A DNA stretch of 64,000 nucleotides from Hyphomonas sp. (GTDB lineage Bacteria; Pseudomonadota; Alphaproteobacteria; Caulobacterales; Hyphomonadaceae). Each line of letters begins with the position of its first letter. Positions within the stretch are counted from its first letter, which is position 1. The notes under the pieces are model-generated. The model was given only the letters and a program-made list of their open reading frames with translations. It was not told the origin of the DNA and did not search any database. The stretch lies in assembly GCF_017792385.1 (NCBI RefSeq), contig NZ_CP051230.1:3038001-3102000 (forward strand). Reading direction: 5' to 3'. The translations under genes and the position numbers were made by a program. This document shows, in pieces, positions 34,294 to 42,762 of this stretch.

Positions 34294-34742
34294 ACAGGCA
34301 GTTCGGTCGTGTTCTTCAGGCATTCCATGGCAAATGTGGCACTCACATCCGACACATGAACCCGGGAGATCAGCGCCTTGTAGACCCGGTCATACTCCGC
34401 AACGCTGGCGACCGTGATCTTGAGAAGATAGTCGACATCTCCGGCCATTCGGTAAAATTCGACCACTTCCGGAATCGACTCCACGGTCTGGGCGAAGGCT
34501 TCGAGCCATTCGGAAGAATGCTCGTTCGTGCGAATGGCGACAAACACGGTCTGACCAAGTCCGACCTTCTCCGGATCGCACAGGGCCACACGGCGGGAAA
34601 GCGTGCCGGACTCCTCAAGGCGCTTGACGCGCCGCCAGCACGTATTGACCGAGACGCTCAGTTTTTCTGCGATTGATTCCAGGGAAATCGTCGCATCATG
34701 CTGAAGCAGTCTCAGGATTTTTCGGTCAGTTTCATCGATCAT
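34290..34742 (-). CDS. Lrp/AsnC-family transcriptional regulator
   Basis: A 150-aa regulator. The HTH is IDETDRKILRLLQHDATISL, then IAEKLSVSVNTCWRRVKRLE; the C-terminal RAM effector domain follows (VEFYRMAGDVDYLLKITVAS). Lrp-type proteins bind amino acids and usually control a neighbouring gene. Here the divergent neighbour is the cysteine-synthase-fold enzyme, with 117 bp of shared promoter, so that gene is the likely target. The ATG at 34742 gives the usual start MIDETDRK; a longer frame adds six residues. Confidence 0.9.
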   Translation of the reverse strand: MIDETDRKILRLLQHDATISLESIAEKLSVSVNTCWRRVKRLEESGTLSRRVALCDPEKVGLGQTVFVAIRTNEHSSEWLEAFAQTVESIPEVVEFYRMAGDVDYLLKITVASVAEYDRVYKALISRVHVSDVSATFAMECLKNTTELPV

Positions 34743-34859
34743 TCGGTAAACATACACCAAAACAGAATACTGTCACCAAAAAATCGAATATCGTGATTAA
34801 AATTCAGATGATTTTTGCCCATGCATGTGGAAAATCAATCGTCTCACAGGGAGAGACGA

Positions 34860-35933
34860 ATGGCATTTTCAGGACAGATCGGTCACGACGTCACGCGTGA
34901 CAGCCGACTTGTGGCACTTGGCGGGATGGTGGGACACACGCCGCTTCTCGCCGTGCACCTGAAATGCCGGGGAGAGCGCCGTACGATCTTCGCGAAGGCA
35001 GAGCACTACAATCTGACCGGCAGCATCAAGGATCGTATGGCGCTCAACATTTTGCGATGTGGGTATCGGTGCGGTGCGCTCAAGGAAGGCGATTTGATCG
35101 CCGAGGCGACAAGCGGCAATGCCGGCATTGCCATGGCCGCCATCGGGCGTGCCCTTGGCCACAAGGTGCGCATCTACATGCCAGACTGGATGAGCGACGA
35201 GCGCAAAAGCTTGCTGCGCTCCCTCGGGGCAGAGTTGCATCTTGTCAGTCGGGAGGAGGGCGGATTTCTCGGGGCAATCGCCGCGGCGGAGGCCCTGGCC
35301 GATGCCCGCCCGGATGTCTTCCTTCCGCGTCAGTTTTCCAATGGCGACAATTGCAATGCCCATATGGGCACGACTGGCCCGGAAATCGCCTGGCAGCTCC
35401 AGCAGGTCGGCAAGATGCCGGACGCGTTCGTTGCAGGTGTCGGCACCGGCGGAACAATCATGGGTGTGGGACGCGCGCTGCGCACGATCAATCCGGATGT
35501 GCGCCTGCACGCCCTGGAACCGGCAGAATCGCCGACACTGTCGACGGGGCACAAGATCGGGCACCATCGCATCCAGGGCGTGTCGGATGATTTCATTCCG
35601 GCCATCGTCAAGCTGGACGAACTGGATGAAATTGTGTCGGCCCATGACGGCGATGCGATCCTGATGGCCCAGCGACTGGCTGCGGAACTGGGTCTGGGGG
35701 TCGGCATTTCCTCCGGGGCCAACCTGATTGGCGCGCTGAAGGTGCAGGACCGGATGGGACACGATGCGGTTGTGGCCACGGTTTTCGCGGACGACAACAA
35801 AAAGTATCTGTCCACGGACCTCTCGAGGGAAGAACCTGTGAGACCCGGTTATCTGACACCGGATGTGGAATTCCTTGGATATGACTGCATTCCGGGCCGG
35901 ATCGACCCTGCGGCTGTGCGGGCCGTTGCCTGA
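34860..35933 (+). CDS. PLP-dependent cysteine-synthase-family enzyme
   Basis: A 357-aa fold-type II PLP enzyme. The Schiff-base Lys is in NLTGSIKDRMA (Lys57), the substrate loop is EATSGNAGIAMA, and the phosphate-binding glycines are GVGTGGTIMGVGRAL. The order agrees with O-acetylserine sulfhydrylase or cystathionine beta-synthase. The start follows GGGAGAGACGA at 34860; the earlier ATG at 34815 has no ribosome site. Because it pairs with a divergent Lrp gene and no sulfur genes are near, it may act as an amino-acid lyase rather than in cysteine synthesis. It lacks a signal, so it is cytoplasmic, unlike most of its neighbours. Confidence 0.82.
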   Translation: MAFSGQIGHDVTRDSRLVALGGMVGHTPLLAVHLKCRGERRTIFAKAEHYNLTGSIKDRMALNILRCGYRCGALKEGDLIAEATSGNAGIAMAAIGRALGHKVRIYMPDWMSDERKSLLRSLGAELHLVSREEGGFLGAIAAAEALADARPDVFLPRQFSNGDNCNAHMGTTGPEIAWQLQQVGKMPDAFVAGVGTGGTIMGVGRALRTINPDVRLHALEPAESPTLSTGHKIGHHRIQGVSDDFIPAIVKLDELDEIVSAHDGDAILMAQRLAAELGLGVGISSGANLIGALKVQDRMGHDAVVATVFADDNKKYLSTDLSREEPVRPGYLTPDVEFLGYDCIPGRIDPAAVRAVA

Positions 35934-35997
35934 CGCTCCAGAAATATCCCTCCGATCGCAAACAAATCCTCCTCGGGGACTAGGCAATCCCCTATAA

Positions 35998-36007
35998 TGA
36001 TATATCA
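35998..36007. promoter_or_regulatory. Operator-like palindrome, site 4 (TGATATATCA)
   Basis: The core of a perfect 16-bp palindrome TAATGATATATCATTA (35995-36010), 30 bp upstream of the first VOC gene. The most symmetrical of the five sites. Confidence 0.75.
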
Positions 36008-36037
36008 TTAGTGGGAAGCCTGAGGGGAGTATTCCAC

Positions 36038-36640
36038 ATGAAGAGATTTTTGACAGGGGCGCTCGGCGCCGCCTTGCTTGCAGCCTGCGCGACCGGCCCC
36101 GTGGGCCAGAGTGTCACCGCCTCACCAACGCCCGCCGAGACGGCGCCACAAGTCAACCCTCTCGACCTGCGCCGGACCACCCTGATCGTGCGGGACATGG
36201 AGTCCTCCCTGGCGCTGTACCGGGATGCCCTGGGCATGACGGTGGAGTATGATCAGGAACTCACGTCTCCGGGGCTGACCGGTCGTCATGGCGCCGACGG
36301 CAAGAACCGCTCGCGTCTGGTTCTTCTCAAGGCAAATGACAGCTTTATCGGCATGCTGGGTCTCTGGCAGTTTCTCGACCAGACCGACAAGGATCTTGCG
36401 GAGCCGGACGCGGCGGACTTCACGCCAGGAGAGATCGTGCTGCTTTTCAACTCCAAGACGCTCGATACGACATTCCCTGCAGCGGCGGCTGCGCCCGGCG
36501 TCACGGTGATCGGCGAGCCGCATGAACGTCGCTATCCGTCGGAGGCCGGGGACATCGTCGTGAATGTGTCCATGCTGGTCGATAATGACGGGCATACGGT
36601 TGAGCTCAACCAACTGGTTTCAGACCCGCGCCAGAACTAG
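36038..36640 (+). CDS. VOC-fold lipoprotein, one domain
   Basis: A 200-aa protein with lipoprotein signal MKRFLTGALGAALLAAC (lipobox LAAC). The vicinal-oxygen-chelate domain starts LDLRRTTLIVRDMESSLALY and ends in DNDGHTVELNQL, where the Glu is a usual metal ligand. VOC enzymes include ring-cleaving dioxygenases, glyoxalase I and epimerases. Members with a lipoprotein signal are rare, so this one probably works in the periplasm. GAGGGGAG precedes the ATG. It is the first of three adjacent VOC genes that appear to form an operon under operator site 4. Confidence 0.8.
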   Translation: MKRFLTGALGAALLAACATGPVGQSVTASPTPAETAPQVNPLDLRRTTLIVRDMESSLALYRDALGMTVEYDQELTSPGLTGRHGADGKNRSRLVLLKANDSFIGMLGLWQFLDQTDKDLAEPDAADFTPGEIVLLFNSKTLDTTFPAAAAAPGVTVIGEPHERRYPSEAGDIVVNVSMLVDNDGHTVELNQLVSDPRQN

Positions 36641-36659
36641 GGCGAGGAGGGAAACTGAC

Positions 36660-37796
36660 ATGAAAACGACCACACTCTTTCTCGCCGGGTTTCTGGCGAC
36701 TGTGGCTGCCTGTTCCGTGGGGACGCCATCCAGTTCCGATGCCCCGCCTGCAGTCGCGGCCGGGTTCGATCCGCTCGACACGATGTCACCAGCCTCCAGC
36801 AAGGCGGACGCGCTGGCTCTGCCGTTGCAAGTCGTCACGCTGTCCACCCGCGATATTGCGGCTATTGAACGGTTCTATGTGGACGGCCTTGGAATGACCC
36901 TCTCCGGTCCTGTCGAGGTCGGGGCGGATGTGCAGGCCCGTCAGGCTGAGCTCTGGGACATGCCGGAAGGGCTCGGTTGGCAGGAGTTTCACCTGACTCG
37001 GCCCGGCGCCGACATCCATGGGCGGCCCGCCATGGCCATACGGGTCCTTGTGGTCGACCAGGACGTGCCCAGCGTTCATGACAGCTGGGATTCGAGATCC
37101 TATGGCGGGTTCTCGATGGGCTTCCCGAACAAGGATCAGATTGGCCTGGACGCGAAAATTCGCGGACTGGGGTTTGGAGCCCGCGCCAGTTCGGCAGAAA
37201 TCTATGACGTGCCGCGTACAGATGGCTCAATGTACTCCATTCACGAAACCATCTTCGATGCCCCGGATCATGTTCACGCGGTCGGCATCGACCGCGTTGG
37301 CATGTTGCCTCTCGGCGCCGTGGACAGCGATACCGGGCTGGGCGGGCCCGGCTATTCCGCGCAGGTGATTGATGACAGCGATTCCGTTCTGGCATTCTAC
37401 ACAGGCGTGCTCGGCCTGGAGGTCCGCCGCGACAGTATCTTCAAGTCGGCGGGATCCGACGGCGCGATGGCATTGCCGGACGGTACGGAATTCCGGTTCA
37501 CGATACTCATGTCTCCGGGCCATGGCCCCGGCGGACACATGCTGTTCGTGGACTTCACAAATATTGACGGCATTGATTCCGGCGTGGCCCCGCGCGTTCC
37601 GCATCTGGGGATCGGCATGTGGTCCTACCCGGTCACTAGCCTCGACGAGGTCCTGCGGCGCGCGCGTGAGGCCGGCACGCCCATCGTCCATGGGCCAGTC
37701 GAGTTTGCGGACCCGCTGCACGGGAAGGTGCGCGCAGCGACACTGTTGGCTCCGAACGAGTTTCTGATCGAAGTCTTCGAGACGGTTGCGCCATGA
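36660..37796 (+). CDS. VOC-fold lipoprotein, two domains
   Basis: A 378-aa protein with lipoprotein signal FLAGFLATVAAC. Two VOC units follow: LQVVTLSTRDIAAIERFYVD in the first, SAQVIDDSDSVLAFYTGVLG in the second, ending in LAPNEFLIEVFE. A pair of units in one chain is typical of extradiol-dioxygenase-like proteins, whose C-terminal unit holds the metal. GGAGGGAAACTGAC precedes the ATG. The stop overlaps the next start (ATGA). Substrate unknown. Confidence 0.8.
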   Translation: MKTTTLFLAGFLATVAACSVGTPSSSDAPPAVAAGFDPLDTMSPASSKADALALPLQVVTLSTRDIAAIERFYVDGLGMTLSGPVEVGADVQARQAELWDMPEGLGWQEFHLTRPGADIHGRPAMAIRVLVVDQDVPSVHDSWDSRSYGGFSMGFPNKDQIGLDAKIRGLGFGARASSAEIYDVPRTDGSMYSIHETIFDAPDHVHAVGIDRVGMLPLGAVDSDTGLGGPGYSAQVIDDSDSVLAFYTGVLGLEVRRDSIFKSAGSDGAMALPDGTEFRFTILMSPGHGPGGHMLFVDFTNIDGIDSGVAPRVPHLGIGMWSYPVTSLDEVLRRAREAGTPIVHGPVEFADPLHGKVRAATLLAPNEFLIEVFETVAP

Positions 37797-38851
37797 TACG
37801 GATCCTGCTGGCAATGATCGCGCTATTCGCAGTTGCCGGATGCGCAAGCGCTGATGTCTCTGCGGGTTCGGGCGTAGATGCGGACCATTCCGACGTTGCT
37901 GGCCTGACCGGGTGGAACGAGATCGTGATCACGACACGGAATGTTTCGGACTGGCACGCATTTCTTACCGAGGATGCCGGGTGGGAATTACGCGCCCGGC
38001 AGCCTGTCGGGGCGGGCCTGAAGGTCTTGTGGAACCTGCCGTCAACCGCGACGGGTGAGGAATACGTCTTTGCCAATATCGGTGCCCAACGGGGATTCAT
38101 TCGGCTGGTGCAACTGGAAGGCGTGGAACAGGAAATGATCCGGGTCGATGACCGGCCCTGGGACACGGGCGGCTACTTCGACTTCAACGTGCGCGTGGCG
38201 GGATTGTGGGCCTTGCGCGAAAAGATGATTGCCCGGGGCTGGCAGGGTGACAGCGCGCCCATCCAGTACACGTTCGGACCGTTCGAGGTGATTGAATGGA
38301 TCGCGCGGGGGCACGACGGGGTCCGCGTTGCATTCATCGAACGTCTCAATCCGGAGCTGGAAGGCTGGCCCGATCTCAAGATCATGAGCCGCACCTTCAA
38401 TGCAACGCAGACCGTCCGGGACATGGACACCGCACGTGCTTTCTTCCAGGGCGTGCTGGGCATGCAGACTTATCTGGAACATGTGGGCGCCAGCGAGGTG
38501 CCCGGTCCCAATGTGCTGGGCCTGCCGCACGAAGCAGCCGCGGAGATCGATCGGATCGTATACATTCTGCACCCGCAGGGCGTGAACGAGGGATCGGTGG
38601 AACTGCTCGCCTTTGACGGCGCCAGCGGTCGTGACCTGTCCGGGCATGCGAAACCGGCCAATATTGGCCTGTCCGTCCTGAGATACCCGGTCGCAGATCT
38701 GGAGGCGACGATGCGTGCGATCTCGGAGCGGGGCGGGAAATTTGAAGCTGATCCGGTGACGCTGGACATGGCGCCGTATGGGCGCGTACGGTCGGTGGCT
38801 ATGGTTGCACCGGATGGTGGGCGTCTCGAGATTTATCAGGTTCTGAACTGA
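37793..38851 (+). CDS. VOC-fold lipoprotein, two domains
   Basis: A 352-aa protein coupled to the previous gene by a 4-nt overlap. The lipoprotein signal is ILLAMIALFAVAGC (lipobox VAGC). The first VOC unit begins GLTGWNEIVITTRNVSDWHA, the second LKIMSRTFNATQTVRDMDTA, ending in APDGGRLEIYQVL with the usual Glu before the last strand. It is a sister of the 378-aa protein, so the operon grew by duplication and divergence. It converges on the acetyl-CoA hydrolase gene 20 bp away. Confidence 0.8.
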   Translation: MIRILLAMIALFAVAGCASADVSAGSGVDADHSDVAGLTGWNEIVITTRNVSDWHAFLTEDAGWELRARQPVGAGLKVLWNLPSTATGEEYVFANIGAQRGFIRLVQLEGVEQEMIRVDDRPWDTGGYFDFNVRVAGLWALREKMIARGWQGDSAPIQYTFGPFEVIEWIARGHDGVRVAFIERLNPELEGWPDLKIMSRTFNATQTVRDMDTARAFFQGVLGMQTYLEHVGASEVPGPNVLGLPHEAAAEIDRIVYILHPQGVNEGSVELLAFDGASGRDLSGHAKPANIGLSVLRYPVADLEATMRAISERGGKFEADPVTLDMAPYGRVRSVAMVAPDGGRLEIYQVLN

Positions 38852-38871
38852 GGTGTTCCGATTGCTGCCGG

Positions 38872-40137
38872 TTACATTGCGCGGCGGCAGGCATCCCATT
38901 CGTCTGAAAGCTGGTTCCGGAATTGCGGCGCGGCAATGGCTATGAGCGCTTCGGCACGCTGATCAATCGTCCGGTTGCGGAGTTTGGCAATGCCGAATTC
39001 CGTGACCACCGTGTCCATATCCGCCCGCGCGATGGATGTCGCGTCCGGTGCCAGGCGCGGGACGATGCGGGAAATCTTGCCGCCGCGTGCAGAGGCAGCG
39101 AGCGCGGTGATGGCGCGGCCCCCATCGGATGCGGCTGCGCCACGCATGAAATCGACCAGGCCGCCCGCGCCCGACACTTGTCGGCCGTTGATGAACTCCG
39201 CGTTTGCCTGCCCAAACAGATCGACCTCAATGGCGGAGTTGATTGCGCGAAGTCTCGGAATGGCTGCGAGTGTCGTCAAGGCGTGTGTGTGTGCAACCGG
39301 GCTGAACCGGAAGCGCGCATCCTGAGCAACACGCGCATAGAGCGGGTCCGTTCCAATGGCGACTCCCGTGACGATGCTGTCGGGCAGTTCCGGCACGCTG
39401 CCGGACTCCAGCAGGTCGAGCAGCGGGTCGGTAATCATGCCTGAATGTATCCGCAGGTCGCGGTGCTGGGTCAGTGCGCCGAGTACGGCTTGTTGCACAT
39501 TGCCCAACCCGAATTGCAACGTGTCGCCAGACTCCACCAGACTCGCAATCCGGTGGCCGATCTCTGCAAATGTATCCGGCAGATCCGTGGAGGGGGATTG
39601 GACCAGCTGCGTGGTCTCCTGCGCCACAAGGGTAAACCTGTCCAGGGAAACTCGCGGCGCATGCTCCGGTGCCGGCAAGGCGGGATTGATCAGCGCGAGC
39701 GCCGGAATGGCCTCCCTGTCCAGCAGGGCAGTCGAGAAATCGGCTGAAATACCCAGACTGACCGTGCCACGGGAGTCCGGCGGACTGACCATCACGATGG
39801 CGCCGTCTGCCGGCGTCTGAACGAGCCAGCGCCAGGCCTGCGTGTAGGACAGGGGCAGGAAGGCTGTGCGCCCCTCGGAAAAGGAGTGCCTCAGATCAGG
39901 CCCGATGAATATGGATTCCGCCCGCGCATCCGGGTGGAGGCCTGCCCAGTCGGTCCGGTTTATCCCGGGAATCCAGATGCCGAAGAATGTCAGTCCGGCA
40001 GCGAGATCGGGCGCCTGGCGAAAGGCGTCGACCATGGCGAGCGGCTCAGCGCTGCAGCCGGCCACGTAGAGGCGGGCCTTTTGCGGAAGTCGGGCGCGGA
40101 ATTCAATCAGGGCTTCAAGTGGCGTGAGAACGGACAT
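38872..40137 (-). CDS. Acetyl-CoA hydrolase/CoA-transferase family protein
   Basis: A 421-aa member of the family that moves CoA between acyl groups (acetate/succinate, 4-hydroxybutyrate) or hydrolyses acyl-CoA. LQFGLGNVQQAVLGAL and HSGMITDPLLDLLESG are the CoA-binding region; the catalytic Glu is in INSAIEVDLFGQAN, followed by SGAGGLVDFMRGA. The ATG at 40137 gives the normal start; a longer frame has no ribosome site. It runs toward the VOC operon and away from the second DUF1838-like gene, and shares the intergenic region that holds operator site 5. Likely cytoplasmic endpoint of the pathway. Confidence 0.85.
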   Translation of the reverse strand: MSVLTPLEALIEFRARLPQKARLYVAGCSAEPLAMVDAFRQAPDLAAGLTFFGIWIPGINRTDWAGLHPDARAESIFIGPDLRHSFSEGRTAFLPLSYTQAWRWLVQTPADGAIVMVSPPDSRGTVSLGISADFSTALLDREAIPALALINPALPAPEHAPRVSLDRFTLVAQETTQLVQSPSTDLPDTFAEIGHRIASLVESGDTLQFGLGNVQQAVLGALTQHRDLRIHSGMITDPLLDLLESGSVPELPDSIVTGVAIGTDPLYARVAQDARFRFSPVAHTHALTTLAAIPRLRAINSAIEVDLFGQANAEFINGRQVSGAGGLVDFMRGAAASDGGRAITALAASARGGKISRIVPRLAPDATSIARADMDTVVTEFGIAKLRNRTIDQRAEALIAIAAPQFRNQLSDEWDACRRAM

Positions 40138-40246
40138 GGCAGCTTTCTGTTGGAGAGCCTTGCTGGAGGACAGTTCGACGTGGTGCAGCAGACAAAGTCG
40201 GGACAATAGGCGTTTTAGTTCTGGACAGATCAAGGTCCGTCGTAAA

Positions 40247-40256
40247 AGATATATCA
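40247..40256. promoter_or_regulatory. Operator-like palindrome, site 5 (AGATATATCA)
   Basis: Lies 21 bp upstream of the second DUF1838-like gene and in the divergent promoter region of the CoA-transferase gene. Matches the TGRTATAYCA consensus at 9 of 10 positions. Confidence 0.65.
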
Positions 40257-40277
40257 AATAGTTTTGGGGAGACGACC

Positions 40278-41123
40278 ATGAAATCCGTTCAACATGTTTT
40301 CGGAGCCGCCGCCATCCTGATGCTGAGCGGATGTGCGAGCACGGCGCAAACCGGACAGGACGGGGCGCAGCCGGCCGTGGAGATGGCGTCTGGCGACGCC
40401 TTGAAAACCTGGGTGGATGCGCGTGCCGGGACCGGAGCGCCAGTTCACTGGATCGCGGATGGCGGGGTTTACGAGTATCCGTCAGGCAAGAAGCTGTTTG
40501 GCATGATCGGGTTCGATTCGTCCAAGGTGATCTGGCCGGACGAGGAAGGCGGCCCGATCCTGCATCTCACGCGAAAGACGTTTGCGTATACGGATGCCGA
40601 AACTGGCGAGATCCTGACCGAATACAACGGCCAGCCTGTCGAGCCGATTGCCTATCCGTATCAGCTCATCACTTATCGCTACGAGAATGATCGCATCTAT
40701 GGCGATGTGACCCAGGGCACGGGCGATCGGGTGCGGGACATCAAGGCGACCGATGGAGTCCGTGCCACGCCAATGGGAGACACCTGGGCCTATACGGCGT
40801 CTGTCTGGCTGGACTTCCCGCTGCCAAGTGGCGAGCAATACCAGGCTTGGGAGAATTATGATTTCTTCATTCACCCCGAGGGAAGCGTCGAGGAACCCCA
40901 TCAGATGAGCTGGCAACGCTATGGCAAGCTGCCGGCGTGGGCTGGTGGTGGACAGGCCATCTACCACCTCCTGTCATGGCGCGTTGAAAGCCATGACGAG
41001 TTTCCGCCGGAATTGCTTGCCTGGGCTCAGGAGAACAAGCCCCAATGGTTGTCGCCCCCGGAAGATCTCGCAGAGATCGAGGCGATCCAGCGCGAGGACA
41101 GCGGAACCGGGTTCAGCGACTGA
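40278..41123 (+). CDS. DUF1838-like lipoprotein
   Basis: A 281-aa protein with lipoprotein signal GAAAILMLSGC. The mature part has the DUF1838 plan in diverged form: GAPVHWIADGGVYEYPSGKK, GPILHLTRKTFAYTDAETGE then ILTEYNGQPVEPIAYPYQLI, and the closing SWRVESHDEFP. The middle of the family (YPNPLGG) is not recognisable, so I assign it with less certainty than the first copy. It carries operator site 5 and is followed 43 bp later by the DUF1330 gene, probably in the same transcript. Confidence 0.6.
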   Translation: MKSVQHVFGAAAILMLSGCASTAQTGQDGAQPAVEMASGDALKTWVDARAGTGAPVHWIADGGVYEYPSGKKLFGMIGFDSSKVIWPDEEGGPILHLTRKTFAYTDAETGEILTEYNGQPVEPIAYPYQLITYRYENDRIYGDVTQGTGDRVRDIKATDGVRATPMGDTWAYTASVWLDFPLPSGEQYQAWENYDFFIHPEGSVEEPHQMSWQRYGKLPAWAGGGQAIYHLLSWRVESHDEFPPELLAWAQENKPQWLSPPEDLAEIEAIQREDSGTGFSD

Positions 41124-41166
41124 GCTCCGTCTTGGCGGACGCGACAGACGGGCAGAGGAGAGTGTT

Positions 41167-41595
41167 ATGGTGATGCGGATATCAGGATTTGCCGGCGTGG
41201 TCTGTGCTGGCCTGCTGAGCGCGGCGTGTGCGAGCGTGGGGGACACGGCCCCGGTCGCGGCATCACCGGCCGCCGAGACAGCGCCTGCCTACATGCTGGT
41301 ACTGGGCCAAATACATGACCGGGATGCTTTCATGGCGGGCTATGCCTCGAAGCTGGCACCGCTGTACGAGAAGTATGGTGGCACCTATCTCGCCGTGACG
41401 GGCGGGCCTTCGGTCGAAATCCTGGAGGGCGACTATTCGGCCGCGAGCGTGGTCATCGGCAAGTGGAAGAATATGGAGGCGGCCCGTGCCTTCTGGAACA
41501 GTCCGGAATATGCGCCGCTGAAAGCGGCACGCATCGACAATCAGTGGGGTGATTTCGACGTGATCCTGGTGCAGGGACTGCCTGAACCGGACTAG
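41167..41595 (+). CDS. DUF1330-family lipoprotein
   Basis: A 142-aa protein: lipoprotein signal FAGVVCAGLLSAAC, then a single ferredoxin-like DUF1330 domain (YMLVLGQIHDRDAFMAGYAS, LAPLYEKYGGTYLAVTGG, VVIGKWKNMEAARAFWNSPE, YAPLKAARI). The domain belongs to the dimeric alpha-beta barrel group; function is unknown. CAGAGGAGAG precedes the ATG at 41167. The lipoprotein signal places it in the periplasm with its neighbours. Confidence 0.8.
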   Translation: MVMRISGFAGVVCAGLLSAACASVGDTAPVAASPAAETAPAYMLVLGQIHDRDAFMAGYASKLAPLYEKYGGTYLAVTGGPSVEILEGDYSAASVVIGKWKNMEAARAFWNSPEYAPLKAARIDNQWGDFDVILVQGLPEPD

Positions 41596-42015
41596 CGCGG
41601 CGGGAATCGTCCTGCATCGGTTGCTCTGTGCGGCGCCTTCTGCGTAAAAACAGGAGGGAAGGGGACGCGCAGGATCCGGCAGTAGATCTTCACGTGTTTT
41701 CCAATCCCCATCTCGAGCCATATACTCAGTCGGGAGAGCTGAATTTCGCCATTTCCGAGACCATCTATTCTCGTGTCAAACCGTCCAGCTCCACTTTGAA
41801 TGTACGACGCTTCGGTCCCGCGATCTTTGACATTGAGCGGGTCGGAAAGGTCAAGATCATCACCGCTGACTGCGCGGTTGTTGCAAATGGTGCAGACGGG
41901 CACATGACGCTGCTCGAGAAGAGAGGGTTGCGTCAGCCAAGAATTGTGCCGCTTGGGGCCGCCATGAGTGGAGCGAGCACGTCGGAACCTTCTCCGGAAT
42001 CGCGCTGAAGACCGG
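41596..42015. other. Intergenic, 420 bp
   Basis: Frames of 126 codons (plus) and 177 codons (minus) overlap here, but neither has a clear ribosome site or familiar motif. It lies between two convergent units and probably holds their terminators. I see nothing more that I can support. Confidence 0.5.
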
Positions 42016-42732
42016 TCAGTGCCGTGTTGCCACCGATACACCCGCCGCGACACCTTGCTGGCGAAGATGGGTAATTTCACCCGCCCGGGTCTCAGCAGAC
42101 AGTGTTTTCCGGCTCGATGCATCATAGGCTACAAACACGCCCAAATCGGACGATCTGGATAGCGCGCGCTCGGCGCCGAATTCAAATCCGGCATAGGTCC
42201 GGCCCGGAGATCCGTCGCCAAGCCGCACGCTGCCGAGGCGCGCGCGGATGTGCGTCTTCCATTTCGCGAACTCCCAATCCGGGCCTGCTGAAACTTCGAC
42301 TCCGGCATCATCCGTATGCGCATCGTGGAACATCATGATGTGTGGTTTGGCCCAGACGTGAAGATCGAGTGCGGCAACAAGCTCCAGAGAGGAGTCGTCG
42401 CTGGATCCCGGATAGGTCAACCAGTTGGCTGACAGGTCGAGTGAATAGGCGCTGTCCTCCACGACAAGGCCGACTGAGTAGTCTGTTTCCTCACTGAAAG
42501 GTGAGGCTGCTCCGTCCAGGGGCTGTATTCTATATATTGTCGCGTAAACGGTCCCGAAGGCGGTCGACTGCTCCAGTCCGGCCAGCAATTCCAGCGTTTC
42601 GGCGCTCAATTGTTCACCGCGGTCATTCAGGGCGCTGGCAAAGCCTGCTTCAGCAAACAGGGATCGTCCTTCGGCTTCGGCACATGCCGGAAAGCTGGTG
42701 GCGAGGGTGAGCGCTGTCACGGTCGACCGCAT
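42016..42732 (-). CDS. Outer-membrane beta-barrel protein, TorF-like
   Basis: A 238-aa exported protein whose N-terminal signal (ALTLATSFPACAEA) is followed by repeated amphipathic strands: SLFAEAGFASALNDRG, FGTVYATIYRIQPL, DYSVGLVVEDSAYSLDLSAN, TYAGFEFGAERALS and AAGVSVATRH at the end. This is the pattern of small TorF-type putative porins. It is the last gene of the aminotransferase operon, 30 bp after alanine dehydrogenase, so it may help uptake of the same substrate. Confidence 0.6.
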   Translation of the reverse strand: MRSTVTALTLATSFPACAEAEGRSLFAEAGFASALNDRGEQLSAETLELLAGLEQSTAFGTVYATIYRIQPLDGAASPFSEETDYSVGLVVEDSAYSLDLSANWLTYPGSSDDSSLELVAALDLHVWAKPHIMMFHDAHTDDAGVEVSAGPDWEFAKWKTHIRARLGSVRLGDGSPGRTYAGFEFGAERALSRSSDLGVFVAYDASSRKTLSAETRAGEITHLRQQGVAAGVSVATRH

Positions 42733-42762
42733 GAACTGGTCCTCCAGGTTTCTGAACGGGAT

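Noticed and set aside
41628..42008. 126-codon plus-strand frame between convergent units
   Set aside because: No ribosome site and a competing 177-codon frame on the other strand; could be a relic but not supportable.
42525..42540. TATATATTG-type AT stretch as a sixth operator
   Set aside because: It lies inside the outer-membrane protein gene and lacks the TGRTATAYCA symmetry.
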